Shown piece after piece: positions 56,471 through 64,000 of a stretch of 64,000 nucleotides of DNA. Numbering within the stretch: position 1 is the stretch's first letter; every line of letters begins with the position of its first letter. Made by a program: the position numbers and the translations under genes. Under the pieces are notes generated by a model. It searched no databases and was not told the DNA's origin. It saw only the letters and a list, made by a program, of their open reading frames with translations. Source of the DNA: Bacteroides zhangwenhongii (GTDB taxonomy: Bacteria > Bacteroidota > Bacteroidia > Bacteroidales > Bacteroidaceae); assembly GCF_009193325.2 (NCBI RefSeq), contig NZ_CP059856.1, forward strand, positions 1-64,000, in the 5' to 3' direction.

Positions 56471-56776
56471 TTACCCTTCTATCTGTTTCACTATTTGGGA
56501 ATAACAGCCCGGAGTAAGACCGGTAACAGCTTCCTTTATCAAAACCGCATCCTCCGATGTCAGATCCACATCCGCATCGGAACCCATAATCCTCATGCAA
56601 AGACTGTAAGCATGTAATTTCTTTTCATTATCCGTCTGAATATTACCGCTCGGACGGAAACCGGTACCGTTGAACAGGCACTGGGAGACTATGACTCCCA
56701 TACACTGGGGTTTCTTATCAATCAACAGCACGCTACCGTCGAAATCCTTAAAATACACATTAAAATTTACTTTCAT
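56471..56776 (-). CDS. Small phage protein of unknown function
   Basis: This 101-residue protein lies between the Tal-like protein and the fibre, 11 and 13 bases from each. It starts MKVNFNVYFKDFDGSVLLIDKKP and ends in a helical segment (SEDAVLIKEAVTGLTPGCYSQIVKQIEG). I do not recognise a family. Tight spacing in the late operon suggests a structural or assembly role at the tail tip. Confidence 0.7.
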   Translation of the reverse strand: MKVNFNVYFKDFDGSVLLIDKKPQCMGVIVSQCLFNGTGFRPSGNIQTDNEKKLHAYSLCMRIMGSDADVDLTSEDAVLIKEAVTGLTPGCYSQIVKQIEG

Positions 56777-56787
56777 ATCCTTTATTT

Positions 56788-59700
56788 TTAGATATATGTC
56801 ATCTTAACGACAATTCCATTAACAACCTCAAGGGTATAGTTATAAGTTATAAAATCACTCTTTACAGCCCACTGGAAGGTACCTGAAACACCCTTTCGGT
56901 AACTGTATGTCCCATCGCTGGCCAGGCTCCATCCCGTACCGTAATTGTTCGACAGGATATCACCACAATACACCGCCCCGTTCACATGCACACCACCGTC
57001 AAAATAGCCGGCATAAGTATTGGCACTGATAGGATAGCTCTGACCAGAGGACTTGCTGGAGGCATAGATAGCGGCACCACCCAGATTCGAGCCTACGGCC
57101 TTGACACCGAACCGTCCCTGCGTGGCGGCATTAAAGGACACATCCACAATACCCTCCATGTCCGTTTGTGAGACACCAAGTTTCAGACTGCGGGAATCAT
57201 TGCCGAAATAATCACCGGCTTTCCAGTACAACCGTCCGGAATCAATCGTAAAACCGCCGATTTTACCCTCATAGGCATACACTGTACCGTAAATCTTGGC
57301 GTTGCGCGTCTCAATACTACCGTCTTCCAGAATCTTGAAATTATCATTAGCCGTAACAAGCCCCTCCAAAGTGATATTATCGCCCTTGATTTTTACGCCG
57401 TCACCCCCAACACCTACAAGGGATTTCAAATTTCCATCACCGTCAATGGCATACAACCCGGAATATTTGGAAGTAACCATCAGGCCGGTCTCTTCCAGCA
57501 GGTTCTCGTCTTTGTCGAACACCGCCGCCGAAATCTTTACCAGACGCTCCGACTGCTCGAAAAGGGTTTTATAACGGTGTGTCAGGGATTCCACACGGTC
57601 GGTGCCCAATATGAGCATATACAGGTAAATATCACCGGTAAAACTCAATTTAAAATCACCTGTACCGTTCCAGAGTCCGCTACAGGTGTACTGTACGTAC
57701 CCGTCGGTCGCGGACAGTTCTTCCTCCACCTCCATGCTGTTGAAATTGGCAAAGCCTGTCTTATCCACACCCACAAACTCCACACGCAGCGTGCCGGCCT
57801 TGGCACAGCGGTAAAAGAAAGTCAGGAACACCGGGACGGCTTCCTTCTCCCCACTGTCATTTTCAGGCATGGAGGGAATACTTTTCAGGTTCTCACGTTT
57901 CTGGAGGATGTACTTGTTACGAATCCGGACAACCGTACGGCCGTCATCCTCGGTCACGCTCGCGCTGTCACCCTTCCTCGTCAAGACGTTACCGTTCGCC
58001 CAGATCCACCGGTTGCCCACAAGGAAGAACACGGTCTCGTTCTCCGTGTTCCACTTCATAAGGCCGTCATCAAAGGCGGGGTTATTCAGGTAGCCGCGCT
58101 CGGTGGCGAAGTCATTCCGCAGGGCGGTGACGGAACTGACGATTTTCCCCTCGACTATCTCGAACTTCGTCTTGATATCCTCGCCCGTTACCAGAAGGAA
58201 CGTACCACGCAGGTAGGCGTTGTCGCTGTACAGGCCATCACCGTGAGGCTGGTTGTCTGAAGGGAACCAGTCGTCACTGATACCGTCAAGGTTGCCCAGA
58301 CGGGCACGCAGGCAGCCGGTGAAGTTCTTCGCCTTCACCACGTCCATCACGTCCACACGGGGCTGCCCGTCCTCGGTGGCGGAGATCAGGATCAGGTTCT
58401 GGCGCAACGGATTCTCCGTGTTGCCCATCAGCACGCACTCGTCACCAGCCTCCGGAAGGGAAGCGCCGAACTCGTCCTCGCCCACGATGATGGAACCACC
58501 CTCCACGCCGGTCACCTCAACCCAATAGCTTTTCAAATTCCCGCCGCTGAAGGTCTGGCAGCGCATGAGGTCATGGGCCACGAAAGTGTTCTCCTGCTCG
58601 AAGGTGATCCTCCAGTAACCGCCCTCAAGAACAGCGGTCTTTATTTTCCCGTTGGCGGCACTGACACAAAGCTGGCCGCCGACGCTGCGTACCTTCTCGA
58701 TAAGCAGCTCCAATACTACCATGACCTGGCGTACCGTCAGCTTGTCGATGGTCAGATGGGACAAAGCGTCCTCCATCCAGAGCCGCCAGCCCTCACCGAA
58801 AAGACCGTCCACGAATTTCGGACTGCGAAGAAGCTCACGCACGACAAGGGTCAGCAACTCGGCATTGCCCTTGTCATCAATACCCGCATTATCCTCCTGT
58901 CCGAAAGAGGCTCCCGCTTCGAAGGTGATCTTCCCCTTTGCACGGTCATTCTTTTTTTTGCTGATGTGTTCCGCCTGGCTTCTCCGCGCAGAAAAAAGAT
59001 TGTTGTCCGTAGGCAGTGTCTTGTCCCAGCTACGGATAATGTCAGGAAGCGCGGTACCCTCCGCCTTTGACTTCGTATAGTTTTTCAGTTCCCCGATACT
59101 GTCATTCACCCGTTCAAACGCACCACTATGCAGGGCATTGCTGATCTCGATGTCCATCTCCCCGGGTTGGTTCACCTTCCGGGTAATTTTCGTGATACGG
59201 CTGCTGCGATAACCGGTTTCGGGGAAATACTCCTCGCTTTCAAGTCTCACACGGCGGCCTACGGACAGGGAAACACCGTTCTCCTCAATCCACACATGGT
59301 CAGTCGGGGCCTTGTAAACGGCAAGATCCTGCCAGTGTTCGGTATTGAACTGTTCCACCGCCGTAAGAAACTCCTCCTCGGCAAGCGGGTAATATTCGTC
59401 CGGCATACGGATATTCCAGAGAATATAACGGTCACCGGATTTCGGGACAAGTTTGCCGCCGGGGAGTTGCGTGTCATCATCATAGGGCCATATCGTAATA
59501 ATCTCGAACTCACGGGTGGCACTGTTGAAATTCACCTCGAAACAGTGGTCCTCACCCTGCCCCAGTCCGGAAAGGTCACCGTCCTGGAACGATACACGTT
59601 TGGTCTCGTCGGGCAGCTCGTAATCGTTCGGATCGAAGTTCAGGCTGTCGTCCCTGAAATAATAGACCGTGAAAGGGTTGCCGTCGTCATCTTTCACATC

Positions 59701-60522
59701 TTCGCTGCGCACACTGCTGACAGCCCCGATCCTGCGGGGATAAATGCCGCTGAAGGCGTCTTGCTCGTAACGGTCATAGATGCCGTACTCCTCCGTATGT
59801 ATCTCGACATATTGCCTGCCCCCCGGAAGCATCAGGCGGCTATGCCCGTATTTTGACGGATCTATGTTCCGCGTGCTGCCTACCGGGAACAACCGGGTAT
59901 AAAAATTGTCGGTACCCGTCGTGTCGCGTTCGATTCCGGTCAGTCCCTTCCCGTAGCCCAGCGTTATTTCCTCGCCATGCTCACACCGGCACACGTTCAC
60001 GGTCTGGCCTTCCACCCACCATTCAGCCTGCCCGCCGACCGCTTCGGCTATCTCTTTCAGGGCTTCGTTGCAGTACTTCCCCTCGTAATCGATGACGATA
60101 AGGTCCGTACCGTCCACCCGCCCCACTTTCCAGTCGGTGGTGTGGTTCATTCCGTCATTGATACACTTCACGATCATGGCCACGTGTTCACGCGGAGTCG
60201 CTGTCAGCGTGAACACAGGCTCGGTGTTCCCGTCGGTGGTCTCCAGCACAAGAAAACGTCTCACCAGGCTCTCGATGCCGTAAAACTTCAAATCATATAC
60301 CCACTCCTGGCCGCTCTTCTGCTTCGGGGCGTACCGTTCGGTCAGCCAGTAGCGCTCACCCTCAAAGTCCACCCGGTCATTCACGTCCAGGGCGATATAT
60401 TCGTAATGCGTGAAAGAGAGTGTCAGGACATTGTCACCCTGTACCTCCTTCACCTGGGTGGAGCTGTCACCCGCCTCTATATCGGTCCGTCTGTTGCCGT
60501 TGCTGTCATAGATGGTCAGCAT
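56788..60522 (-). CDS. Tail tip / Tal-like minor tail protein
   Basis: This 1244-residue protein begins MLTIYDSNGNRRTDIEAGDSSTQVKEVQGDNVLTLSFTH, like the hub domain of tail-associated (prophage endopeptidase) proteins; residues 1-430 would form the baseplate hub. The middle (about 780-980) is beta-rich and carbohydrate-binding-like, and the C-terminus contains KIGGFTIDSGRLYWKAGDYFG, a segment common in tail fibre shafts. It lies after the Dit-like gene and before the fibre, the standard siphophage order. An enzymatic role (peptidoglycan or polysaccharide cleavage) cannot be shown. Confidence 0.78.
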   Translation of the reverse strand: MLTIYDSNGNRRTDIEAGDSSTQVKEVQGDNVLTLSFTHYEYIALDVNDRVDFEGERYWLTERYAPKQKSGQEWVYDLKFYGIESLVRRFLVLETTDGNTEPVFTLTATPREHVAMIVKCINDGMNHTTDWKVGRVDGTDLIVIDYEGKYCNEALKEIAEAVGGQAEWWVEGQTVNVCRCEHGEEITLGYGKGLTGIERDTTGTDNFYTRLFPVGSTRNIDPSKYGHSRLMLPGGRQYVEIHTEEYGIYDRYEQDAFSGIYPRRIGAVSSVRSEDVKDDDGNPFTVYYFRDDSLNFDPNDYELPDETKRVSFQDGDLSGLGQGEDHCFEVNFNSATREFEIITIWPYDDDTQLPGGKLVPKSGDRYILWNIRMPDEYYPLAEEEFLTAVEQFNTEHWQDLAVYKAPTDHVWIEENGVSLSVGRRVRLESEEYFPETGYRSSRITKITRKVNQPGEMDIEISNALHSGAFERVNDSIGELKNYTKSKAEGTALPDIIRSWDKTLPTDNNLFSARRSQAEHISKKKNDRAKGKITFEAGASFGQEDNAGIDDKGNAELLTLVVRELLRSPKFVDGLFGEGWRLWMEDALSHLTIDKLTVRQVMVVLELLIEKVRSVGGQLCVSAANGKIKTAVLEGGYWRITFEQENTFVAHDLMRCQTFSGGNLKSYWVEVTGVEGGSIIVGEDEFGASLPEAGDECVLMGNTENPLRQNLILISATEDGQPRVDVMDVVKAKNFTGCLRARLGNLDGISDDWFPSDNQPHGDGLYSDNAYLRGTFLLVTGEDIKTKFEIVEGKIVSSVTALRNDFATERGYLNNPAFDDGLMKWNTENETVFFLVGNRWIWANGNVLTRKGDSASVTEDDGRTVVRIRNKYILQKRENLKSIPSMPENDSGEKEAVPVFLTFFYRCAKAGTLRVEFVGVDKTGFANFNSMEVEEELSATDGYVQYTCSGLWNGTGDFKLSFTGDIYLYMLILGTDRVESLTHRYKTLFEQSERLVKISAAVFDKDENLLEETGLMVTSKYSGLYAIDGDGNLKSLVGVGGDGVKIKGDNITLEGLVTANDNFKILEDGSIETRNAKIYGTVYAYEGKIGGFTIDSGRLYWKAGDYFGNDSRSLKLGVSQTDMEGIVDVSFNAATQGRFGVKAVGSNLGGAAIYASSKSSGQSYPISANTYAGYFDGGVHVNGAVYCGDILSNNYGTGWSLASDGTYSYRKGVSGTFQWAVKSDFITYNYTLEVVNGIVVKMTYI

Positions 60523-60568
60523 GTCTGTATCTTATTTAAACGTCGTTTGAATAGGGTTTGAATCACAT

Positions 60569-61033
60569 TTATATGACCGGGACAGGTTCCCGGAACTTCA
60601 CCTTGAACTTGCCGGCGTGCACGCCTTCCTTCCAGAGATAGGTCAGAGGCTGGAACTTGCTGCAATCCGTATATTTCACACGGAGAGTCAGGGCAAGTTG
60701 GGGAAAGGAAATCTCAAGCCACCCGTCACGGCCTTTCTTCAGGAAATTGATGAACTCGAAATACTTCTTCAGCCAGCCGGCCTGCGTTTTGCCAAACAGG
60801 GCGAAATGAAGCGTCACGTCACGGGCCTCATTCCTGGGCGTCAGCACGGAGGAATATTTCTCCCCGTCCTCCTCCCGGATATTCACGGCCGTATCCGTTT
60901 TCGTCTTGCTCGGGGTCAGGATGGCGGTCAGGTTATCCATCCCGCCGCGCTTGTCCTCAACGAGGAACACCCCGTATGTGCTCCAGATGTCGGTACCGTT
61001 GACAAGTACCAGACCGCCTAATATCTTTTCCAT
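60569..61033 (-). CDS. Distal-tail (Dit)-like phage protein
   Basis: This 154-residue protein is predicted to be mostly beta: GGLVLVNGTDIWSTYGVFLVEDKRG, DVTLHFALFGKTQAGWLKKYFEFINFLKKGRDGWLEISF and a C-terminal KFKVKFREPVP. Size, position (between tape measure and Tal-like gene, two and 46 bases away) and the GTDIWSTYGV-type start are what is expected of the distal tail protein that joins tube to tip. The match is by position and pattern, not by a motif. Confidence 0.6.
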   Translation of the reverse strand: MEKILGGLVLVNGTDIWSTYGVFLVEDKRGGMDNLTAILTPSKTKTDTAVNIREEDGEKYSSVLTPRNEARDVTLHFALFGKTQAGWLKKYFEFINFLKKGRDGWLEISFPQLALTLRVKYTDCSKFQPLTYLWKEGVHAGKFKVKFREPVPVI

Positions 61034-61034
61034 A

Positions 61035-64000
61035 TCATTTGCATTTTACTCCGTCACGATTGATTTTACGAATCTCTTCCTCTATTTTGCCAAGGTGCGA
61101 CGCGCTCGTGCCGGTGTTCTCCTCGATACGGGCAAGATGCCCCTCGGCGGTGTTCATCTTGTCGATGACGCTCTCCATCTTCTCATCGATGCTCGACCAG
61201 TGTTGCAACCCGCTGGTGAACATGCCGTCCAGTTTTGTACCCTGGTCCTGTGTCATGGCTGAAAAACCGCCGGTTTTGGCGCTCTGGCTCGTACCGCCCG
61301 AGTTATCGTACCCGGTGGCCGCGGCAAGATTGTCACGAAGAGCGACGGCTTCCTCGACATACTTCATGTACTCGTCCTGGAGAGCCTTACGCTCGGCTTC
61401 TGTAAGGTCATTGTCTTCCATCGCCTTGCCGAATTTCTCCCACCAGCCTTTCAGCTTGTCGGAATACAGCTCACCGATCTTGTTTGACAGCATCGCACGC
61501 ATGAAATACTCGGATATGTCCTCCGCCGCGGCTGCGGCATCATACTTCATATCCATCAGGTTATCCACGAAACTGCTGTACATGCTGTCAAAGGAAATAC
61601 CGGTGAGACCTTCATACAGCTGGTCGGTAAGTTCCTCCAGCTTGCCCGCCTGGTCGATGTAGTCATCCAGCTTCTCGGTCAGACGACCTCCATATCCGCC
61701 CTTGCCGGTATCTTGGATCTGCGTCCACATGTCCACGTTACTGCGCAACTTCTTCATCTCCTCCGGACTTAGGTTCCAGATGTCACCGTTCCAGCTACGC
61801 CCGATCTGACCGCTCAAACGGTCAATCTGTTCCTGTGAGAAACCGCCCCAGTAATAATTCCAGCTGTGATGCGAACCGTGATAGCCGGCCTGCGACATGG
61901 CCATGTCCAGATAGTTCGAGTTCGTCTCCTGCTGGAGCCTGTAGGCATCCCGGTAGGCGGCCACGGACTTTGTACCCTTGCTCGCCTTGATCTCCTCCGT
62001 CAGGTCCTCGATAGCCGTCTGCAAGGTCTCGTTACGCTCGGTCAGCCGGTCGATGGTTTCCTGGACCTCTTTGGCATTGCTTGAAGTCGTCCAGGAGGAA
62101 AATCCGCCCCAGGTCAATGCGTCGAATATCTTGCCCACACCGGAAAGCAGCGATTTTCCGATAGTCACAAAAAGATCACCGGAAAGCACATCGTCAAGAA
62201 TACCGCTCACGGCATTGAACACCGCGTCGAGCAGGCCACCGATGACCACACTCAAACCATCTTTGAAAAGGTCTATAATACTTACAATCCAGCCGACAAC
62301 AGGCACATCCTCAAGTGTTTCGGAAACCTTTCCGAAAGCCTCGCCCAGTTTGCCGTCCACTTCCTTGGCACCTTTGCCGAGTGTGATCAGGCCATTATAC
62401 GCCCCGCTGATACTGCCGGAGGCAATCTGCTGCAATCCGTCCCTCACATTCTCCATACTGGTCTTCAGACCGGAGGCAGTATTCGAGAGGGACTGCCGGG
62501 CACTGTCAGCCGTTTCCTGCAAGGCGTTTATATTCTCACTCGCGGCATCGGCATTAGCCTGCGCCGTTTCCAGGGCTTGCCGGGCGGACTCCTTCTCCTG
62601 TTCGGTTCCGGACTGTTGCGCCTCAATGTATGATTTCTGGGCGGCAATGAGCGCCGTATAGGTGTCCGCATACACCGCCTGTGCCTCCTTCAGGTCTGAA
62701 AGGGCTTTCTGGTAGGCAGTAACCTCGGCACCCAGTTTCTTGAAACTGACCTTGCCGGAACCGCCCAAAGCCCTCTCCATCTGCTGGACGGCAGAGACAA
62801 GCGCGTCCTGACTGGCATGGTCGGCATTTCGGAACTCGTCAGTGAGCATGTATTTTCTGGCATCCGCCAATACAGGCTTTATCATATCGGAAAACATCCC
62901 GCCGAATTCACCGAAGACAGTACCCCAGTCAATACGGGCTTTCAGTTCCTGCACTTCGATGCCGGCAAGTTTGCTGTCACGTTCAACACCGAGAGAGAGC
63001 TTCTCGCTGCCGGATGTCGTCTTTTGTATCTTTTCCGCATATTCGGTCGCGATGGCGAGTTTCTTCTGCTGGAAGGTGCCGTAGGCCTGCAAATATTCCT
63101 GCATCACTCCGAACTCTTCCCGATAAGCTTCCGCTATTTTTTTCTGTCGGCCGGACTCGTTCAACTCACGGGCCTTGTCTATTTCGGACTGCTGATCTTC
63201 CGACAGCGAACCGGACTGCCCCGCTTTCGCGTTGTCACGTTTCCAACCGGCTTCCTGCTTGGCTATTTCATCCTTGCGTGCCTGGTATTCATTGTCTATC
63301 TGGCGCAGCTTCTTCTCCAGCCCCTCGGTCATCATCTCAATCTCCGCCTCGTCATTCTTCCTTTGCAGCCCGACGAGTTCCTGGCCCAGCTTTTCAGAAA
63401 CCTGTTTGCGGCGTTGGGCTTCCTTCTCCGCCTTGTCCGCCTTCTTCCGTTCGGCCTCGGAATCCTTATCCTCACCGGGCTTGACCTTGTCGTACTCCTT
63501 TTTGGCGGTATCGACGGCATCCTTCAGTTCTTTCGCCTTCTTCTCAAACTCCTCACGGGAAAGGCTGTTGGACGTTTCCTGAAGAAAGGCGTTATAAGCC
63601 TTGAGCGCGTCCTGGTATTTCTCTTTTGCCGCAGCCACCCAGTCAGTGCTTGAATCCGTGGGCAGGTTACGCCGGTTTTGTTCCGAAACCAGTTTGTTCA
63701 GCTGATACTTCAGTTCGTCACGGGAATAAGTTCCGGTAAGATTTTCGTCACCCTGCGTAATCTTTCCGTATTCCTTCTCCTGGACAGACATCCGGGCAAG
63801 CAGGGTTCTACGCTGCTTTATCTGCTGTGCAAGGGTCTCGTTACTCACACCGGTCAGGTTTTCGAAATAGGCATTTACCTCGTCCTTGCGGATTTGTCCG
63901 TTCAGGCTCTTGCGTTTTCCGTACAGATTCTGAAGCTCTGCCTCCTCATCCCTTGAACGTGCGGATTTCTGGACATATCGGGCTCTTTGCCGCCCGTAGC
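61035..64000 (-). CDS. Tail tape measure protein (5' end beyond window)
   Basis: The frame stays open from 61035 through the right edge, so at least 987 residues are present and the true start lies outside. An internal GTG at 63848 is not the start: the 50 codons before it (…KSARSRDEEAELQNLYGKRK…) read as the same coiled coil. The N-terminal half is a long charged coiled coil, followed by Gly/Val-rich hydrophobic segments (VGWIVSIIDLFKDGLSVVIGGLLDAVF near 545-575) that insert into membranes in tape measures. The C-terminus has a further coiled coil. Length sets phage tail length. It begins the leftward tail module seen here. Confidence 0.82.
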   Translation of the reverse strand, partial: YGRQRARYVQKSARSRDEEAELQNLYGKRKSLNGQIRKDEVNAYFENLTGVSNETLAQQIKQRRTLLARMSVQEKEYGKITQGDENLTGTYSRDELKYQLNKLVSEQNRRNLPTDSSTDWVAAAKEKYQDALKAYNAFLQETSNSLSREEFEKKAKELKDAVDTAKKEYDKVKPGEDKDSEAERKKADKAEKEAQRRKQVSEKLGQELVGLQRKNDEAEIEMMTEGLEKKLRQIDNEYQARKDEIAKQEAGWKRDNAKAGQSGSLSEDQQSEIDKARELNESGRQKKIAEAYREEFGVMQEYLQAYGTFQQKKLAIATEYAEKIQKTTSGSEKLSLGVERDSKLAGIEVQELKARIDWGTVFGEFGGMFSDMIKPVLADARKYMLTDEFRNADHASQDALVSAVQQMERALGGSGKVSFKKLGAEVTAYQKALSDLKEAQAVYADTYTALIAAQKSYIEAQQSGTEQEKESARQALETAQANADAASENINALQETADSARQSLSNTASGLKTSMENVRDGLQQIASGSISGAYNGLITLGKGAKEVDGKLGEAFGKVSETLEDVPVVGWIVSIIDLFKDGLSVVIGGLLDAVFNAVSGILDDVLSGDLFVTIGKSLLSGVGKIFDALTWGGFSSWTTSSNAKEVQETIDRLTERNETLQTAIEDLTEEIKASKGTKSVAAYRDAYRLQQETNSNYLDMAMSQAGYHGSHHSWNYYWGGFSQEQIDRLSGQIGRSWNGDIWNLSPEEMKKLRSNVDMWTQIQDTGKGGYGGRLTEKLDDYIDQAGKLEELTDQLYEGLTGISFDSMYSSFVDNLMDMKYDAAAAAEDISEYFMRAMLSNKIGELYSDKLKGWWEKFGKAMEDNDLTEAERKALQDEYMKYVEEAVALRDNLAAATGYDNSGGTSQSAKTGGFSAMTQDQGTKLDGMFTSGLQHWSSIDEKMESVIDKMNTAEGHLARIEENTGTSASHLGKIEEEIRKINRDGVKCK

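Noticed and set aside
1..64000. CRISPR arrays, tRNA or rRNA genes
   Set aside because: No regularly spaced direct repeats, cloverleaf-like genes or rRNA segments were seen; the repeats found are iterons, TR/VR and the 38-base pair.

Overview
The window reads as a Bacteroides chromosome that begins at dnaA. The evidence is a Bacteroides-type DnaA, promoters of the TTTG (-33) / TAnnTTTG (-7) kind with about 19 bases between them, and Bacteroides-specific mobile DNA (IntDOT-like integrases with paired small ORFs, tetQ pieces, an NBU-like mobilizable segment). The species cannot be fixed from the sequence alone.

Layout. (1) 1-13.3 kb is AT-rich core genome: dnaA, a nitroreductase, a B12-dependent ribonucleotide reductase, a CBM20-GH77 amylomaltase, an acyltransferase and folB, then a leftward operon of mtaB, an LpxL-like acyltransferase, a GT2 glycosyltransferase and mgsA. 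(2) 13.35-27.2 kb is the recombination and excision module of a CTnDOT-like conjugative transposon: integrase, small DNA-binding proteins of the Xis type, a DUF3945-type protein, topoisomerase III, a DUF1896 protein and a 1943-residue methylase-helicase. (3) 27.2-36.3 kb is a rearranged resistance region. The tetQ promoter, leader and first 65 codons are kept and run by an ATGA overlap into a GNAT acetyltransferase, followed by a complete RND efflux operon. A second, internal piece of tetQ lies 7.5 kb away and is cut by an IS remnant. (4) 36.5-45.2 kb is an NBU-like mobilizable segment with a second integrase, an SF3-like helicase, an iteron-bearing candidate replication origin, a primase, a hairpin-rich candidate oriT and a MobV relaxase. 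Its cargo is a Vsr-cytosine methyltransferase fusion plus an HpaII-like endonuclease. (5) 45.3-64.0 kb is the leftward late end of a prophage: tape measure (cut by the window edge), Dit-like, Tal-like, a giant tail fibre, a DUF4376-like protein, an adenine methylase and a thymidylate-synthase-like enzyme.

The most interesting system is a diversity-generating retroelement (DGR) in the prophage. A template repeat (TR, 49449-49559) lies between a DGR-type reverse transcriptase (47929-49233) and a variable repeat (VR, 49818-49917) at the 3' end of the tail-fibre gene. TR and VR share perfectly conserved flanks and framework, but all 11 AAY codons of TR are changed in VR, by A-to-G changes and by losses totalling 11 bases. 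The losses shift the reading frame. Without them the protein would run to 49749 and end in a typical IGSRLAFRG-type C-lectin tail. This looks either like a genuinely broken allele or, more likely, like a consensus made from reads of a population that is diversifying. A promoter and a terminator lie between VR and TR, and hairpins lie downstream of VR. The same phage end carries a thymidylate-synthase homologue whose dUMP-selecting Asn is Asp, as in dCMP hydroxymethylases.
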